A DNA stretch of 45,311 nucleotides from Phlegmacium glaucopus (lineage: Eukaryota > Basidiomycota > Agaricomycetes > Agaricales > Cortinariaceae), in the NCBI GenBank assembly GCA_015039465.1, contig MU130319.1, positions 90,870 to 136,180 on the forward strand, in the 5' to 3' direction. This document shows, one piece after another, positions 1 through 9,400 of this stretch; position 1 is the first letter of the stretch; each line of letters begins with the position of its first letter. Position numbers and translations under genes: made by a program. The notes under the pieces were generated by a model. That model searched no databases, was not told the origin of the DNA, and saw only the letters and a list, made by a program, of their open reading frames with translations.

Positions 1-524
1 TGTACCGCGTAAACCGCGCTTAACGCAAGATAAAAGAATAGTTAAGCGCTAGAATGAAGGTTAGAAAGTAAATCGGGCATCATCTATGAGTTTTCGACGT
101 CAGCATGAAAGATGATGTTTGGGCATCGTATATATAGGTCATAGCATGAATCTTATTTTAGTAAGAACGACAATAAGAATGTTTTCGAAGTACGGGTTTA
201 TCATAACTTTCTGTCAAACCCCGAATCCCAACCAGGCAACCTCAACCTAACGGGTGGTCTAGAGCAGAGACTAATAGTACTTCATAGGACGTCAGTAGGT
301 TATCACTAAAGCAACTGATGAATATAATCTTCGAAGCAAACACTGGCATGTATCCGCTGCGACCTACCATAAACTGCAGCACACGGGTGGCAGTTGAACG
401 AAGGTGTTGGTACAAGAGCACATAAACACGCATTGGTCGGTGGGAAGAGCCGACGCGAGTTTTACATGCCATAGGATAATTTCAAGGTGCGTTCGGTATC
501 GATGATGACGACCATAGACAGTTT
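1..524. other. Mirror-image (reversed, not complemented) sequence block
   Basis: Bases 1-182 read backwards, without complementing, match 4999-5180 of the right LTR at 180 of 182 positions; the mismatches are at window positions 1 and 23. The match stops exactly at the LTR edge (the TG next to the primer binding site). Reversing 1-524 as a string and joining it to 525 rebuilds a 276-bp LTR of the same length as the right one, so 183-524 is probably mirrored left-flank DNA. No open frame here should be trusted. The block starts at base 1 of the window, which points to a data-handling or assembly artefact rather than biology. Confidence 0.9.
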
Positions 525-618
525 GCTTTTCATCAGGCCTAGGAGGCCTTGGAACGAATTGTTCCTCGGCTCCTTTCTCAACCTCGGAACCGGTACGTCG
601 GTTCCAGTTACTCCAACA
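525..618 (-). repeat. 3' LTR of the copia element, correctly oriented part
   Basis: These 94 bp are identical to 5181-5274. On the minus strand the LTR begins with TGTTGG directly after the polypurine tract. The remaining 182 bp of this LTR are found mirrored at 1-182. Confidence 0.95.
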
Positions 619-627
619 CTCCTCCTC
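619..627 (-). other. Polypurine tract of the copia element
   Basis: The minus strand reads GAGGAGGAG immediately before the TG that opens the 3' LTR. This is the expected place and composition for the plus-strand primer of reverse transcription. It overlaps the last bases of the gag-pol stop codon. Confidence 0.8.
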
Positions 628-3600
628 AATTCGTTACAAGGCCCAGCTCGCTCGCGAAATGTTTGACTTTCGTAGATGGGAGGGCTTTTGTCAATGCGTC
701 GGCTACCATTTCGTCGGTAGGGCAATAGATTAAACATAGACGGCCTTCTTCAATAATCCAACGAATAAAGTGATAACGAATGTCGATGTGTTTCGTACGC
801 ACGTGAAACTGATGCTCTTTTGTAAGTGATATGGCGGATTGGTTATCGCAGAACAGGGTCGTCGTGTCGAGTTGGATGCCGAAAACCTGTAGGATAAGGG
901 ATCGTAGCCAGAGTGCTTCCTTCATCGCGTACGTGGCTGCAATGTATTCGCTCTCAGTGGTCGACAACGAGATTATCTCTTGACGTTTCACACTCCAGGA
1001 GACCGCACCGCCGTTAATGATGAACACATATCCTGATATTGCCTTTCGATCCTCAGCCATACTTCCATCTGCATCAACATACCCCTGTAGCTCCTTTTGC
1101 TGACCTCCGTATCCTAACCACAACTCGCGAGTTCCCTTTAAGTAGCGGAAGACTCTCTTCACGGCTTCCCAGTGAGCCAGTCCAGGTTTTGTGTTGAATC
1201 GGGAGACAGTCTGTACAGCAAAGCAGATATCAGGACGGGTGCCGAGCGAGGCATACATTAGTGAGCCAACGGCCTCATGATAAGGGATGTTTCGCATCTG
1301 AGCAAATTCCTCAGTAGTCGAAGGTGACTGAGCAGTGGTAAGACGATTATTGGGATCCATTGGGGTTGACACAGGCTTCAAGTCCTCAAAGCCGTAACGT
1401 CGCAAGATTGAATCAAGATAGGATTTCTGAGACAGCAAAATTCGTCGTTCCTCGCGAATTCGGCGTACTTCGATTCCAAGTATCCAGTGGAGTTCGCCAA
1501 GGTCCGTTATTTCGACGTGTTTTGCAACTTCGTCCTTGAATCCCTTGATCAACAACACACTTTTTCCCACAATTGAACAATCATCCACATGCACCAACAC
1601 CACGATCAACACGCCCGTCTTTTCACACCTCCTGAAAAACACTGCTTGGTCTACCTCGCTTCTTGAAAACCCTAGTTTCATCATGATTCCGACTAACTTT
1701 TGATACCACCTTCGCCCCGACTGCTTTAATCCATATAAGGTTTTCCTCAGCCTGCAGACTTTGACTTCTCCGTTCAATCCCTCCGCTGCGTACCCTGGTG
1801 GTTGTCGCATGAAGATTATTTCGTCTTCGGTAAGTTCTCCATTCAAGTAGGCACCTTTGATGTCAATCTGACCGGTTTCGTAGTCTTCAGCTGCTGCGAA
1901 TGCGAGCACTGTTCGAATCGACGTCAGGCGAGCTACCGGCGCATACGTATCAAAGTAGTCGATTCCCGGAACTTGGGAAAAACCTTGAGCCACGAGGCGA
2001 GCCTTGTACCGTATAACATTCCCAGCGGCATCCTTCTTCGCCCGGAACACCCACTTTGACCCCACCACATTTGCTCCCACTGGCAAGTCGACCAACTCCC
2101 ATGTCCCTGTTTCTTTTAGCGTCTTCAACTCCTCCTCAATTGCTTTCTCCCATAATAGCCAATCGGGTCGCAGCTTCGCCTCTTTGAGATTCTGTGGTTC
2201 TAACGCTTCGGCACTGCTGACTTCGGCTACAAATGCGTGTTCATCTTCGCATTCAGTCATGCTTGCTGCCCAATCTGCGTTTGGCTGCTGAATTCCAGGT
2301 GCGAGTATCGTTTTATTCCCACCGCTTGACCACGTTCCTCTCCCTTGCAACAGATCTGCTACTTTCTGAGTTGGTTTTCTAACTCTTTTGCTTGGCAATT
2401 CGGCGTCTGATGGAGTTTCCGTGGTTTCGTCTGGAGCATCATTCAAGACATTTTCGACAGGTACGTCAGTCGTGGTTTTGCAACGTTCGAGGGTCTCTTC
2501 CTCCTCCTCAAAACGACTGACTGACGAATTGTTATAGGTCACATTTCGTTCGACCGTAACCGTCTTCGTCTCAGGCCAGTAAATCCGGACGCCCTTGGAT
2601 TCCTCATCTATCCCCAACCAACGTCCTTCTTTCACTCTTCCTCCTAGCTTTGTACCACCCTCTATTCGCACATACACCCTCTCTCCCCACTCTCTCAAGC
2701 CCTTCAGGCTCGGCTTCCGTCCGAATGCTGCCTCAAAAGGCGTCATTCCATCCACCGCTTTCGTCGTGGTTCTATTAAGCAACCACACGACGTGTCTCGC
2801 TGCTTCACCCCAGAGAAACTTCGGGAGTCCGCTCGCGTGTAAGAGCGCGCGAATTCTCTCTCCGATGGTCCTATTACGACGTTCAGCTACCCCAGCCTGC
2901 TGTGGAGTATCGTGGACGTTGAGCTTTTGACGTGTGCCCTTGGACTTCAGATAATCGATGAATTCTTCCCCTTGGTATTCTCCTCCTCGATCTGTGTTTA
3001 ACTCCTTGATCTTTGCCCCCATCTGGACTTCTACCCATGCCTCGTACTGTTTGTAAGCTTTGGGTGTCTCATCCTTGGTCCGAAGCAAATATAGATGCGT
3101 CAAACGGGTTTTATCGTCGATAAAGGTGATGTAGTATTTCTTTCCTCCTCGCGATTCGATTGGCGACTTTCCCCACAGATCTGAGTGCACCTCATCCCCA
3201 AATCCCACTGCTCTCTCCCCATCTCTGACCTTTGGGACCGGTTTCCTGGTTGCCTTGGCATAAACACACGACGCACAGAAAAATTTGTTTCCAAACGGCG
3301 TATATTCAAGCTGAACTCCGGTCACCATCTTGTCCCTGACGAGTTTCCAAGCGGCGTCATAGGAAATGTGTCCCATACGTCGGTGAAACAGGTCCAAGGT
3401 AAGCTTTTCTTCCGCTGCACTCGCTACCCCATCATCATGCTCCACTTTGTAGACTCGCGTCGACGTCTTTTTCACTTCCCCAACAACTTCACCATCCGGT
3501 CCTCTAATCATGCATTTTCCCCCACCAAACGTAGCAGAGAAACCAGCCTCGTCGAGTCGCCCAATCGACACTAGCGTATAGCTAACTTCTGCTGAATATA

Positions 3601-4903
3601 GGACCTCGGAAAGTCGGAGTTGGCACATTTCGTCGCCTTTAGGTATGTTGATTACCAACTCTCCCTTTCCTGTCGTACTGAATGTCTGTTTATTCGCAGC
3701 TCGGAAGTGCCTAGGGACAATATCTTCGAAGGTCTCGAATTGGTCACGATATGGCGAGATGTGATTCGTGCATCCGGAATCGTATAACTCGGCGACTCCA
3801 ACAGTTTGGACGGATTCGACTGCGACAAAGACTTCTCCTGACATATCCTTGAACTCCTCTACGTCATCCACCTCCTCGATTTCTCGCTCTAACTCTTCCT
3901 TTATAGCGTTCTCGAACCAATCATCAACATCTCCCCTTCCTCGCCTCTCGTCATCTGCCACATCGTCTATGATCTCTTCCGCTGCCCACGCACACTCATC
4001 CTCCGAGTGTACTTCAACAACATGCGCGGTCGCGGATGGTCCTTCGACTTTCTGGTCGGGTTTCTCTTCTGCGCGCCTATGAGGGTTTCGTCTGGGTTTT
4101 CTTGGTTCTTTGCACTCCGAGCTGAAATGCCCCATCTCACCACAATTCCAGCACTCAATTTGCCGCTTGTCCCGACCCCCTTTTCGTCTTGGCTCATCCG
4201 CATTCACCACTAACGCTTCATCCTTTTCTTCTTCTTTAGCTTTCCCTGGTCCATGCCTACGTCTTTGCGCTCTCATGCTCTGGCGTTCGGCTTCATGGAT
4301 CAGCATAGTCATCAGCGTTCCCGCATCTAACGGTTTTGACGTATGCTGTTGCGTCCAAGCCATCTGCGCTGACGCGAAATTCGATAACGCATCAGGGAGT
4401 GAGGAAATGATGGTCGAGGCATAGTCCTCATCGCTGATCTTCACCCCTACGGAGGCCAATTCCTCCTTTTGCAACCGCAAGCTCCTCAAGAAATCTTTCA
4501 CATTCCCCCTCTCCGAACATCTCATCGTTAAAAACTTCGCCCTCATCTCCGTCTGCATACAACTCCCCTTCTGCGTGTACTCCCTCACTACCATCTCCCA
4601 TCTCTCTCGAGTCGTATCCTTGGAACAGATTTCCATTACGGTCGAGTCAGGTAAGCGTTGAGTAAGTAACGTTTTCGCGGAGAACTCATCCTTTTCCCAT
4701 TTTTCTAGAGCGGCTATTTCGATAGCGGACGGTTCGGCAGGCAACACAGGAGCAACGCGAGATCCATCGAAGTGACCCCAGAATCCCTTTGCTTGGACGG
4801 CGTCCTTGAAACGGACAAGAAAAATGCCCCAGTTTTCGCCTTCGTCGCCTAGTTTAGGCACAGTAGAGTTCAGAAAGTCGGATAAAGAGGATGAATTGGA
4901 CAT
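626..4903 (-). CDS. Copia-type Gag-Pol polyprotein, single intact frame
   Basis: A 1425-aa polyprotein without interruption. Order from the N-terminus: a Gag region with a zinc knuckle (C-W-N-C-G-E-M-G-H-F-x4-C) near residue 250; an aspartic protease with D-S-G-C-T-N-H; the pre-integrase H..H..C..C motif (H-R-R-M-G-H ... C-A-S-C); the integrase core with D-L-W, T-D-R-G-G-E-Y and the A-G-V-A-E-R-R-N-R-T glutamate; the reverse transcriptase, with W-V-F-R-A-K-K and the catalytic H-V-D-D-C in place of the usual Y-V-D-D; and RNase H with D-A-D-G-S and T-T-E-S-E-Y. It should encode everything needed for retrotransposition. There is no separate gag/pol frameshift, so protein ratios must be set another way. 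The start at 4903 opens the long frame 84 bp inside the primer binding site. Confidence 0.96.
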   Translation of the reverse strand: MSNSSSLSDFLNSTVPKLGDEGENWGIFLVRFKDAVQAKGFWGHFDGSRVAPVLPAEPSAIEIAALEKWEKDEFSAKTLLTQRLPDSTVMEICSKDTTRERWEMVVREYTQKGSCMQTEMRAKFLTMRCSERGNVKDFLRSLRLQKEELASVGVKISDEDYASTIISSLPDALSNFASAQMAWTQQHTSKPLDAGTLMTMLIHEAERQSMRAQRRRHGPGKAKEEEKDEALVVNADEPRRKGGRDKRQIECWNCGEMGHFSSECKEPRKPRRNPHRRAEEKPDQKVEGPSATAHVVEVHSEDECAWAAEEIIDDVADDERRGRGDVDDWFENAIKEELEREIEEVDDVEEFKDMSGEVFVAVESVQTVGVAELYDSGCTNHISPYRDQFETFEDIVPRHFRAANKQTFSTTGKGELVINIPKGDEMCQLRLSEVLYSAEVSYTLVSIGRLDEAGFSATFGGGKCMIRGPDGEVVGEVKKTSTRVYKVEHDDGVASAAEEKLTLDLFHRRMGHISYDAAWKLVRDKMVTGVQLEYTPFGNKFFCASCVYAKATRKPVPKVRDGERAVGFGDEVHSDLWGKSPIESRGGKKYYITFIDDKTRLTHLYLLRTKDETPKAYKQYEAWVEVQMGAKIKELNTDRGGEYQGEEFIDYLKSKGTRQKLNVHDTPQQAGVAERRNRTIGERIRALLHASGLPKFLWGEAARHVVWLLNRTTTKAVDGMTPFEAAFGRKPSLKGLREWGERVYVRIEGGTKLGGRVKEGRWLGIDEESKGVRIYWPETKTVTVERNVTYNNSSVSRFEEEEETLERCKTTTDVPVENVLNDAPDETTETPSDAELPSKRVRKPTQKVADLLQGRGTWSSGGNKTILAPGIQQPNADWAASMTECEDEHAFVAEVSSAEALEPQNLKEAKLRPDWLLWEKAIEEELKTLKETGTWELVDLPVGANVVGSKWVFRAKKDAAGNVIRYKARLVAQGFSQVPGIDYFDTYAPVARLTSIRTVLAFAAAEDYETGQIDIKGAYLNGELTEDEIIFMRQPPGYAAEGLNGEVKVCRLRKTLYGLKQSGRRWYQKLVGIMMKLGFSRSEVDQAVFFRRCEKTGVLIVVLVHVDDCSIVGKSVLLIKGFKDEVAKHVEITDLGELHWILGIEVRRIREERRILLSQKSYLDSILRRYGFEDLKPVSTPMDPNNRLTTAQSPSTTEEFAQMRNIPYHEAVGSLMYASLGTRPDICFAVQTVSRFNTKPGLAHWEAVKRVFRYLKGTRELWLGYGGQQKELQGYVDADGSMAEDRKAISGYVFIINGGAVSWSVKRQEIISLSTTESEYIAATYAMKEALWLRSLILQVFGIQLDTTTLFCDNQSAISLTKEHQFHVRTKHIDIRYHFIRWIIEEGRLCLIYCPTDEMVADALTKALPSTKVKHFASELGLVTN

Positions 4904-4986
4904 TGTAAAGCAGTTAGATATTTTTCACGATAGCGTTGACAGTTTTTTGAACTCGATAAGATTTTTTTTCTTAGTTGCAACGACCG

Positions 4987-4998
4987 GGGCCCATAACC
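4987..4998 (-). other. Primer binding site, half-tRNA iMet type
   Basis: The minus strand right after the 5' LTR reads GGTTATGGGCCC. The plus strand, GGGCCCATAACC, equals the anticodon stem-loop of eukaryotic initiator tRNA-Met (known sequence). Priming would therefore use an internal tRNA fragment ending in the anticodon arm, as in Drosophila copia, rather than the tRNA 3' end. Confidence 0.8.
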
Positions 4999-5274
4999 TG
5001 TAAGAATAACAGCAAGAATGATTTTATTCTAAGTACGATACTGGATATATATGCTACGGGTTTGTAGTAGAAAGTACGACTGCAGCTTTTGAGTATCTAC
5101 TACGGGCTAAATGAAAGATTGGAAGTAAGATCGCGAATTGATAAGAAAATAGAACGCGATTCGCGCCAAATGCGCCATGCGCTTTTCATCAGGCCTAGGA
5201 GGCCTTGGAACGAATTGTTCCTCGGCTCCTTTCTCAACCTCGGAACCGGTACGTCGGTTCCAGTTACTCCAACA
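4999..5274 (-). repeat. 5' LTR of the copia element
   Basis: A 276-bp LTR bounded by TG..CA (TGTTGG at 5274 reading down, ending TTACA at 4999). It is adjacent to the primer binding site. The outer 94 bp match 525-618 exactly. The inner 182 bp match window bases 1-182 only when those are read in mirror orientation. The right flank is AAACTG. Confidence 0.95.
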
Positions 5275-5353
5275 AAACTGTTGTTAAGTGATCACGTTCA
5301 GAAAGGGACTGCAATTCATCGATAAGACTATCACGTACGCATTCTACCTCCCC

Positions 5354-6095
5354 TCAATATCGCTCTCTGCTTTTGTAACTATATGCCCTAGGATTCGGTC
5401 TCGGGACCTTTCCTTTTATCTCTTGTAGGCTTGTAGCATTCAAATCAGAATCAGGTTCTGGGGGGCTTATTGTAGTTTGTTGTCTCACCCAGTGGGCCCA
5501 ATCGGAAATTCGAAAGGCTTCGTCTAGACCAGCATTTGTGTAGTACTGTAGTTCCACATAAAAGCGACTTTCTGATTGCATGAAGATGTGATGACTGCAG
5601 CCATTCTCAGGACATCTCTATCTGGAATCGGAATTTTGTTCTTCATCTCTTCTTCGTTAATTCTAGTCGGGACCCCAGAAAATCTGCTTCTGATTGTAAT
5701 CAGCAATGTTCTGTGAGAGCAATCGGTGTCGTCATCATTCCGCTGTTGCCATCTGACCTTATCTGCCTGTAGCATGCCAAATAAAATATTTTTTAAGAAT
5801 TGAATGGGCTGTTCTTCGGTAGTTACTAGTAGTAAGATTGATAAATGGAGCACAAGCCCTGCATAAGCGAGGTCAGGACATTCTTAGAGCCAGGGTAAGG
5901 CTGAATTCTGGGGATTGTCTTGAAATACTTTGGTTTATATAAATAAATCTGTTCCTTGGAGACAAAAGAAAGTGACAAAATCGACCATGGAAAATTAGTT
6001 TGACGTTGCGGTCGTGACATTGAAGGAGAGAAAATTGCCACACACAACCCAAATCGTCGCATTGACAAAATTCTATGTTCACAATCGTCCCTCAT
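5354..6095 (-). CDS. Hypothetical protein, unresolved or broken gene model
   Basis: Two overlapping minus-strand frames look protein-like but do not join cleanly. One, about 5524-5853 and extending upstream, has S-G-V-P-T-R-I followed by an acidic/basic stretch and S-S-C-N-Q-K-V. The other, 5354-5581, has A-G-L-D-E-A-F-R-I-S-D-W-A-H-W-V and ends at 5354. They would continue each other with a one-base shift near 5560, and I see no credible intron there. This may be a decayed gene, a sequencing error or chance. I recognise no family. It lies just outside the copia right flank, downstream of the LodA-like gene. Confidence 0.3.
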
Positions 6096-6480
6096 GTTTG
6101 CCTAAAATAAAAAAACATCTACTCAGAATTCTGAACAATGACGCAAACTTGTAATTTGGAAAATTTATAACATTCATGCTAGATTTTGCATTTTTGGTGC
6201 AAATTTTTCATTTGAAAGTTTTTGTCCTCGGTGACATTCGCATCGGAAACGCAACCCGTCGCCTCTAGGGATCGTTCTTCATCGACAATAACAGAACTGC
6301 AAAATAAGAACATCGAATTGACATGAAGCTAAGAGGGTCACTACTGTACAATGCACAAACGCTATCTGATTTTCGCTGCCCCAGCCGTATTTGCAAGGTG
6401 AAGACTCGAGTCATTGCGTCAAGAAATAAAAAAGAAGAGATCGTCCGAGGGCAAACCACGTATCGCAACTATTCATCCTC

Positions 6481-9400
6481 TTAAAGATCCAGTTTCCAGA
6501 TTTGATTGGGAAAATCGCCCGCTGCGGCTGCAACAGTCACCTGCAAGCCTTCAGATAAATTTTACGATAATTTCTGCCATAATCCTACCTCGGTATTCCC
6601 GTTAGCAAGCGTCCAGTATTTAGGCGGGTTGTCCACTGTCGCTATGCTAATCACGGTTTGGGATATTGAGCACCAGAAAGAGCACAGAGTCCAACTGGGG
6701 TAGACATACATGTAGCCATCACCCTGAGGCTTTATAACCCATGCCTTCAACTGTTCACCATGAGCGCCTTTGTGACCGGAGACTTTCGAGTCCTCGTTGG
6801 CAGCGGCGGCGTAATCCGCAATGATGAGGTGGTAGCGGTCACCGCTTATATGATCGAGATACCACTAGAAACTCTTCACTTTAATACAGAAAAGAGAAAC
6901 AATAATCAAACGTGCAGTTTGAGAATCGGCGACGCCGATAGGGCTGATCTGCTTGTTCGTCTCTGTGCAACCAACGGCTTTCTTTTGGGTGGAATTTAGA
7001 ATCTTATACATTGGCTTATAAGGGGTGATTTTCCAGAGATGATCTTTCGTGGCTGGAATTGTTGAAACAGTCACCTGCAAGCATTAAGACAAGGTATAAA
7101 AGAATATTCGCCATAAACCTACTGCGGTAGCATTCCCACTAAGCATCCAGTATTTCTCCTCTTCTGCTTCCTTTCTTTTTTTTGCTGCGATTCTAACCAC
7201 ATTTCAAGACATTGAGCCTCCGCAAGGGGAGGAAATTGAGTCGACGTACGTGTACTCGCCACTCGTAGCAGTGGCTTCTATGACCCATTCGTCCCACTTT
7301 TGATCAGAGGTACCCTCGTGAGCATTAACGTTGAGTCCATCATCGGCGGCAGCAGTAAAGTCCGCGATAATGAGGCGATAGAGGTTGCTCCTCAGAGGTT
7401 CAATGTGTTTGATGTGCCACTATAGTCTGTCAGGATAATGTAGGAGGGCTTAAACGATTGAACTCACAATTTGACTGAAGTCGACAACACCAACCGGCCT
7501 CTTGGAACTGTCGATGCTCGTGCAACCAATGTATTTCCCCTGATTGACGTTAGCGATGGTGTATACGCCCTCACGAACAAGGGTTCGCTCGGTTTCGATG
7601 AATATCACGGGATCCGCTTGGACTTTGGAAATGACGCCGAGTTTGTTCCACTTCTTAACCAATTCCGTACTTCCGACCCTCTCGTCTAAAAAATAGTGGC
7701 ATCAGTATTCTGAAATAATAAAAGATGAGCGACTGCTTACCACTAGAGAGCTTCTGTAGACCTTCATCCCAAAGATCGCGTTTGGTTAGGCTGTCCGTGG
7801 GTACATTGGCGGTCGGTTGTATCGCTTTTACGAGCGCATTTGCCTTCTTCCATGTTTCCTCCGTGACAATCTCGTCAGGGCGAATATGCGGCCACCTGAA
7901 TATGGTTTACAACAGGAGGTAAAACCAACTGAAGATGTATTCTCACCAATGCGTATTACCTATAGAAACCAAAGGTCATATTAGGTTGAGTTTATTGAAG
8001 ATGTCGACTTACACCTGTCAGGTGATTGAAAACACCAACAAATCAGTTGCGCCCGAAAAAGCCCGTGAATAAATACTCACATAAAGAAATCTGCCTGCCA
8101 CGGTAGCGAGAGTCCCTTAGTAAGGTCCCCAGCGTTGACTTTATGATGAAATCTGAATGGGACTTTGAGGTTGTACATGGAGCTGAGCTGTGCTACCCAA
8201 TACATCTCGATGCCTGGGAAGAGCGGAACTCCAGTCGTCCACTTGAGCGCTGCGCGAGTGAGCTTCGAAGGCATGGTTTCGGGACCTTCGAAACGAGTAC
8301 CGGTTTTTTTGAATTTTCCTTGCGCCCATTTCATCAGACGGTCATATTGTAGTTCGGTGAGCGAGGACCACCTATCCCTATGATTGGGGTCGTCCATGTT
8401 TTCAGGCATATCGCCTGCACACGGGAGATAGTTAAAGCGGGAATCGCATCACGGAGACACTTTGAAATGACTTGCCACTATCCCCGCCGAGGCGAGGCAT
8501 GTAGTATTCATGAGCTTGTTCATTTCTGACGAATGTGTTGGTGGGGTCGTCTGTCTTCCTGGGCGCTCTCACACGATCGAGGATCGACTGTCGAAGCGGC
8601 TGATTATTTTTTAGGCCCTGTTCTGAATCGTCTGACAAAAGCTCGTGTGGGAAACGGTTGGCTTTATGGGGCCCTTTGGAGGAAGGTAAGTTACAAGGTA
8701 AATATAAAGAAAGCAACACTCAACGCACCGTGACCTTCATTGGCCTTCAGATTGGTCCAAGACAAGAGTTGCACACCACTGATAATTGGTTCGATGTCCC
8801 AATCATAGAAGACAGGGCCGCAGTCGTAGGGGTCGGGATCGGGGTTGAGACGGCGCGGCCGTTCATAGACGTCTTCCATCACATCGTACAAGGAGCCAGG
8901 GCAGTATAACTCATTGGTGAACTTGGGAGGCGCCGCAATCACGATTGTCTTGAGACTCGACGTCGGTTTACTGAAGATAGGGTGAGAATTCGAATGCCAC
9001 ACAGTTCAAAGCACACACGTGACTTTGTCGGGATTGCCCGCCTTTGGTGTGACCGTAACTGTGACATTTCCATCACATAATGTGTCGTACCAGTCATCGT
9101 TGTCGAATGTCGCCAGTAGGTCTGGGTGGGCAATTTTGGTTTTAACACACTTGGCTTCGCCAGTTCCGGCCAAAAATACTAAGTGACCGTCGCTATCTGT
9201 CCATATCTTCCCGAGGTCGACTTTGGATTCAGCTTCCGCACTTCCTGTAAAACCTCCAGTAAGTATTTTAGGGTTATCCTTATTATGTGATTCTTCGGAT
9301 GAGACTTGGGCCGCCTCGGGTTTGATGATCAGGTCTTTTCGGTCCTCAGTATGCTCGTAAACTCCCTTTGAGCCCTGGGCCTACACAATATATGAATTAT

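Larger units (their letters stand above)
1..5274 (-). mobile_element. Ty1/copia LTR retrotransposon, nearly complete
   Basis: The element runs on the minus strand: 5' LTR (4999-5274), primer binding site (4987-4998), one gag-pol frame (626-4903), polypurine tract (619-627) and 3' LTR. The domain order protease-integrase-reverse transcriptase-RNase H places it in Ty1/copia. Of the 3' LTR only 94 bp (525-618) read normally and are identical to the 5' LTR; the other 182 bp sit at 1-182 in mirror orientation. If that block is un-mirrored, both LTRs are 276 bp and differ at two positions, implying a recent insertion. I find no matching 5-bp target-site duplication: the right flank is AAACT, the un-mirrored left flank GCTTT. 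Confidence 0.93.

Noticed and set aside
242..737. Two minus-strand open frames over the left LTR region
   Set aside because: They lie wholly or partly in the mirrored block or overlap the LTR and the end of gag-pol in another frame, so they are not genes.
7200..7250. In-frame TGA suggesting that the LodA-like gene ends after one partial trefoil
   Set aside because: The stop lies in an intron (GTACGT..GTTAG) whose counterpart exists in the second unit. Splicing gives matching sequences in both.
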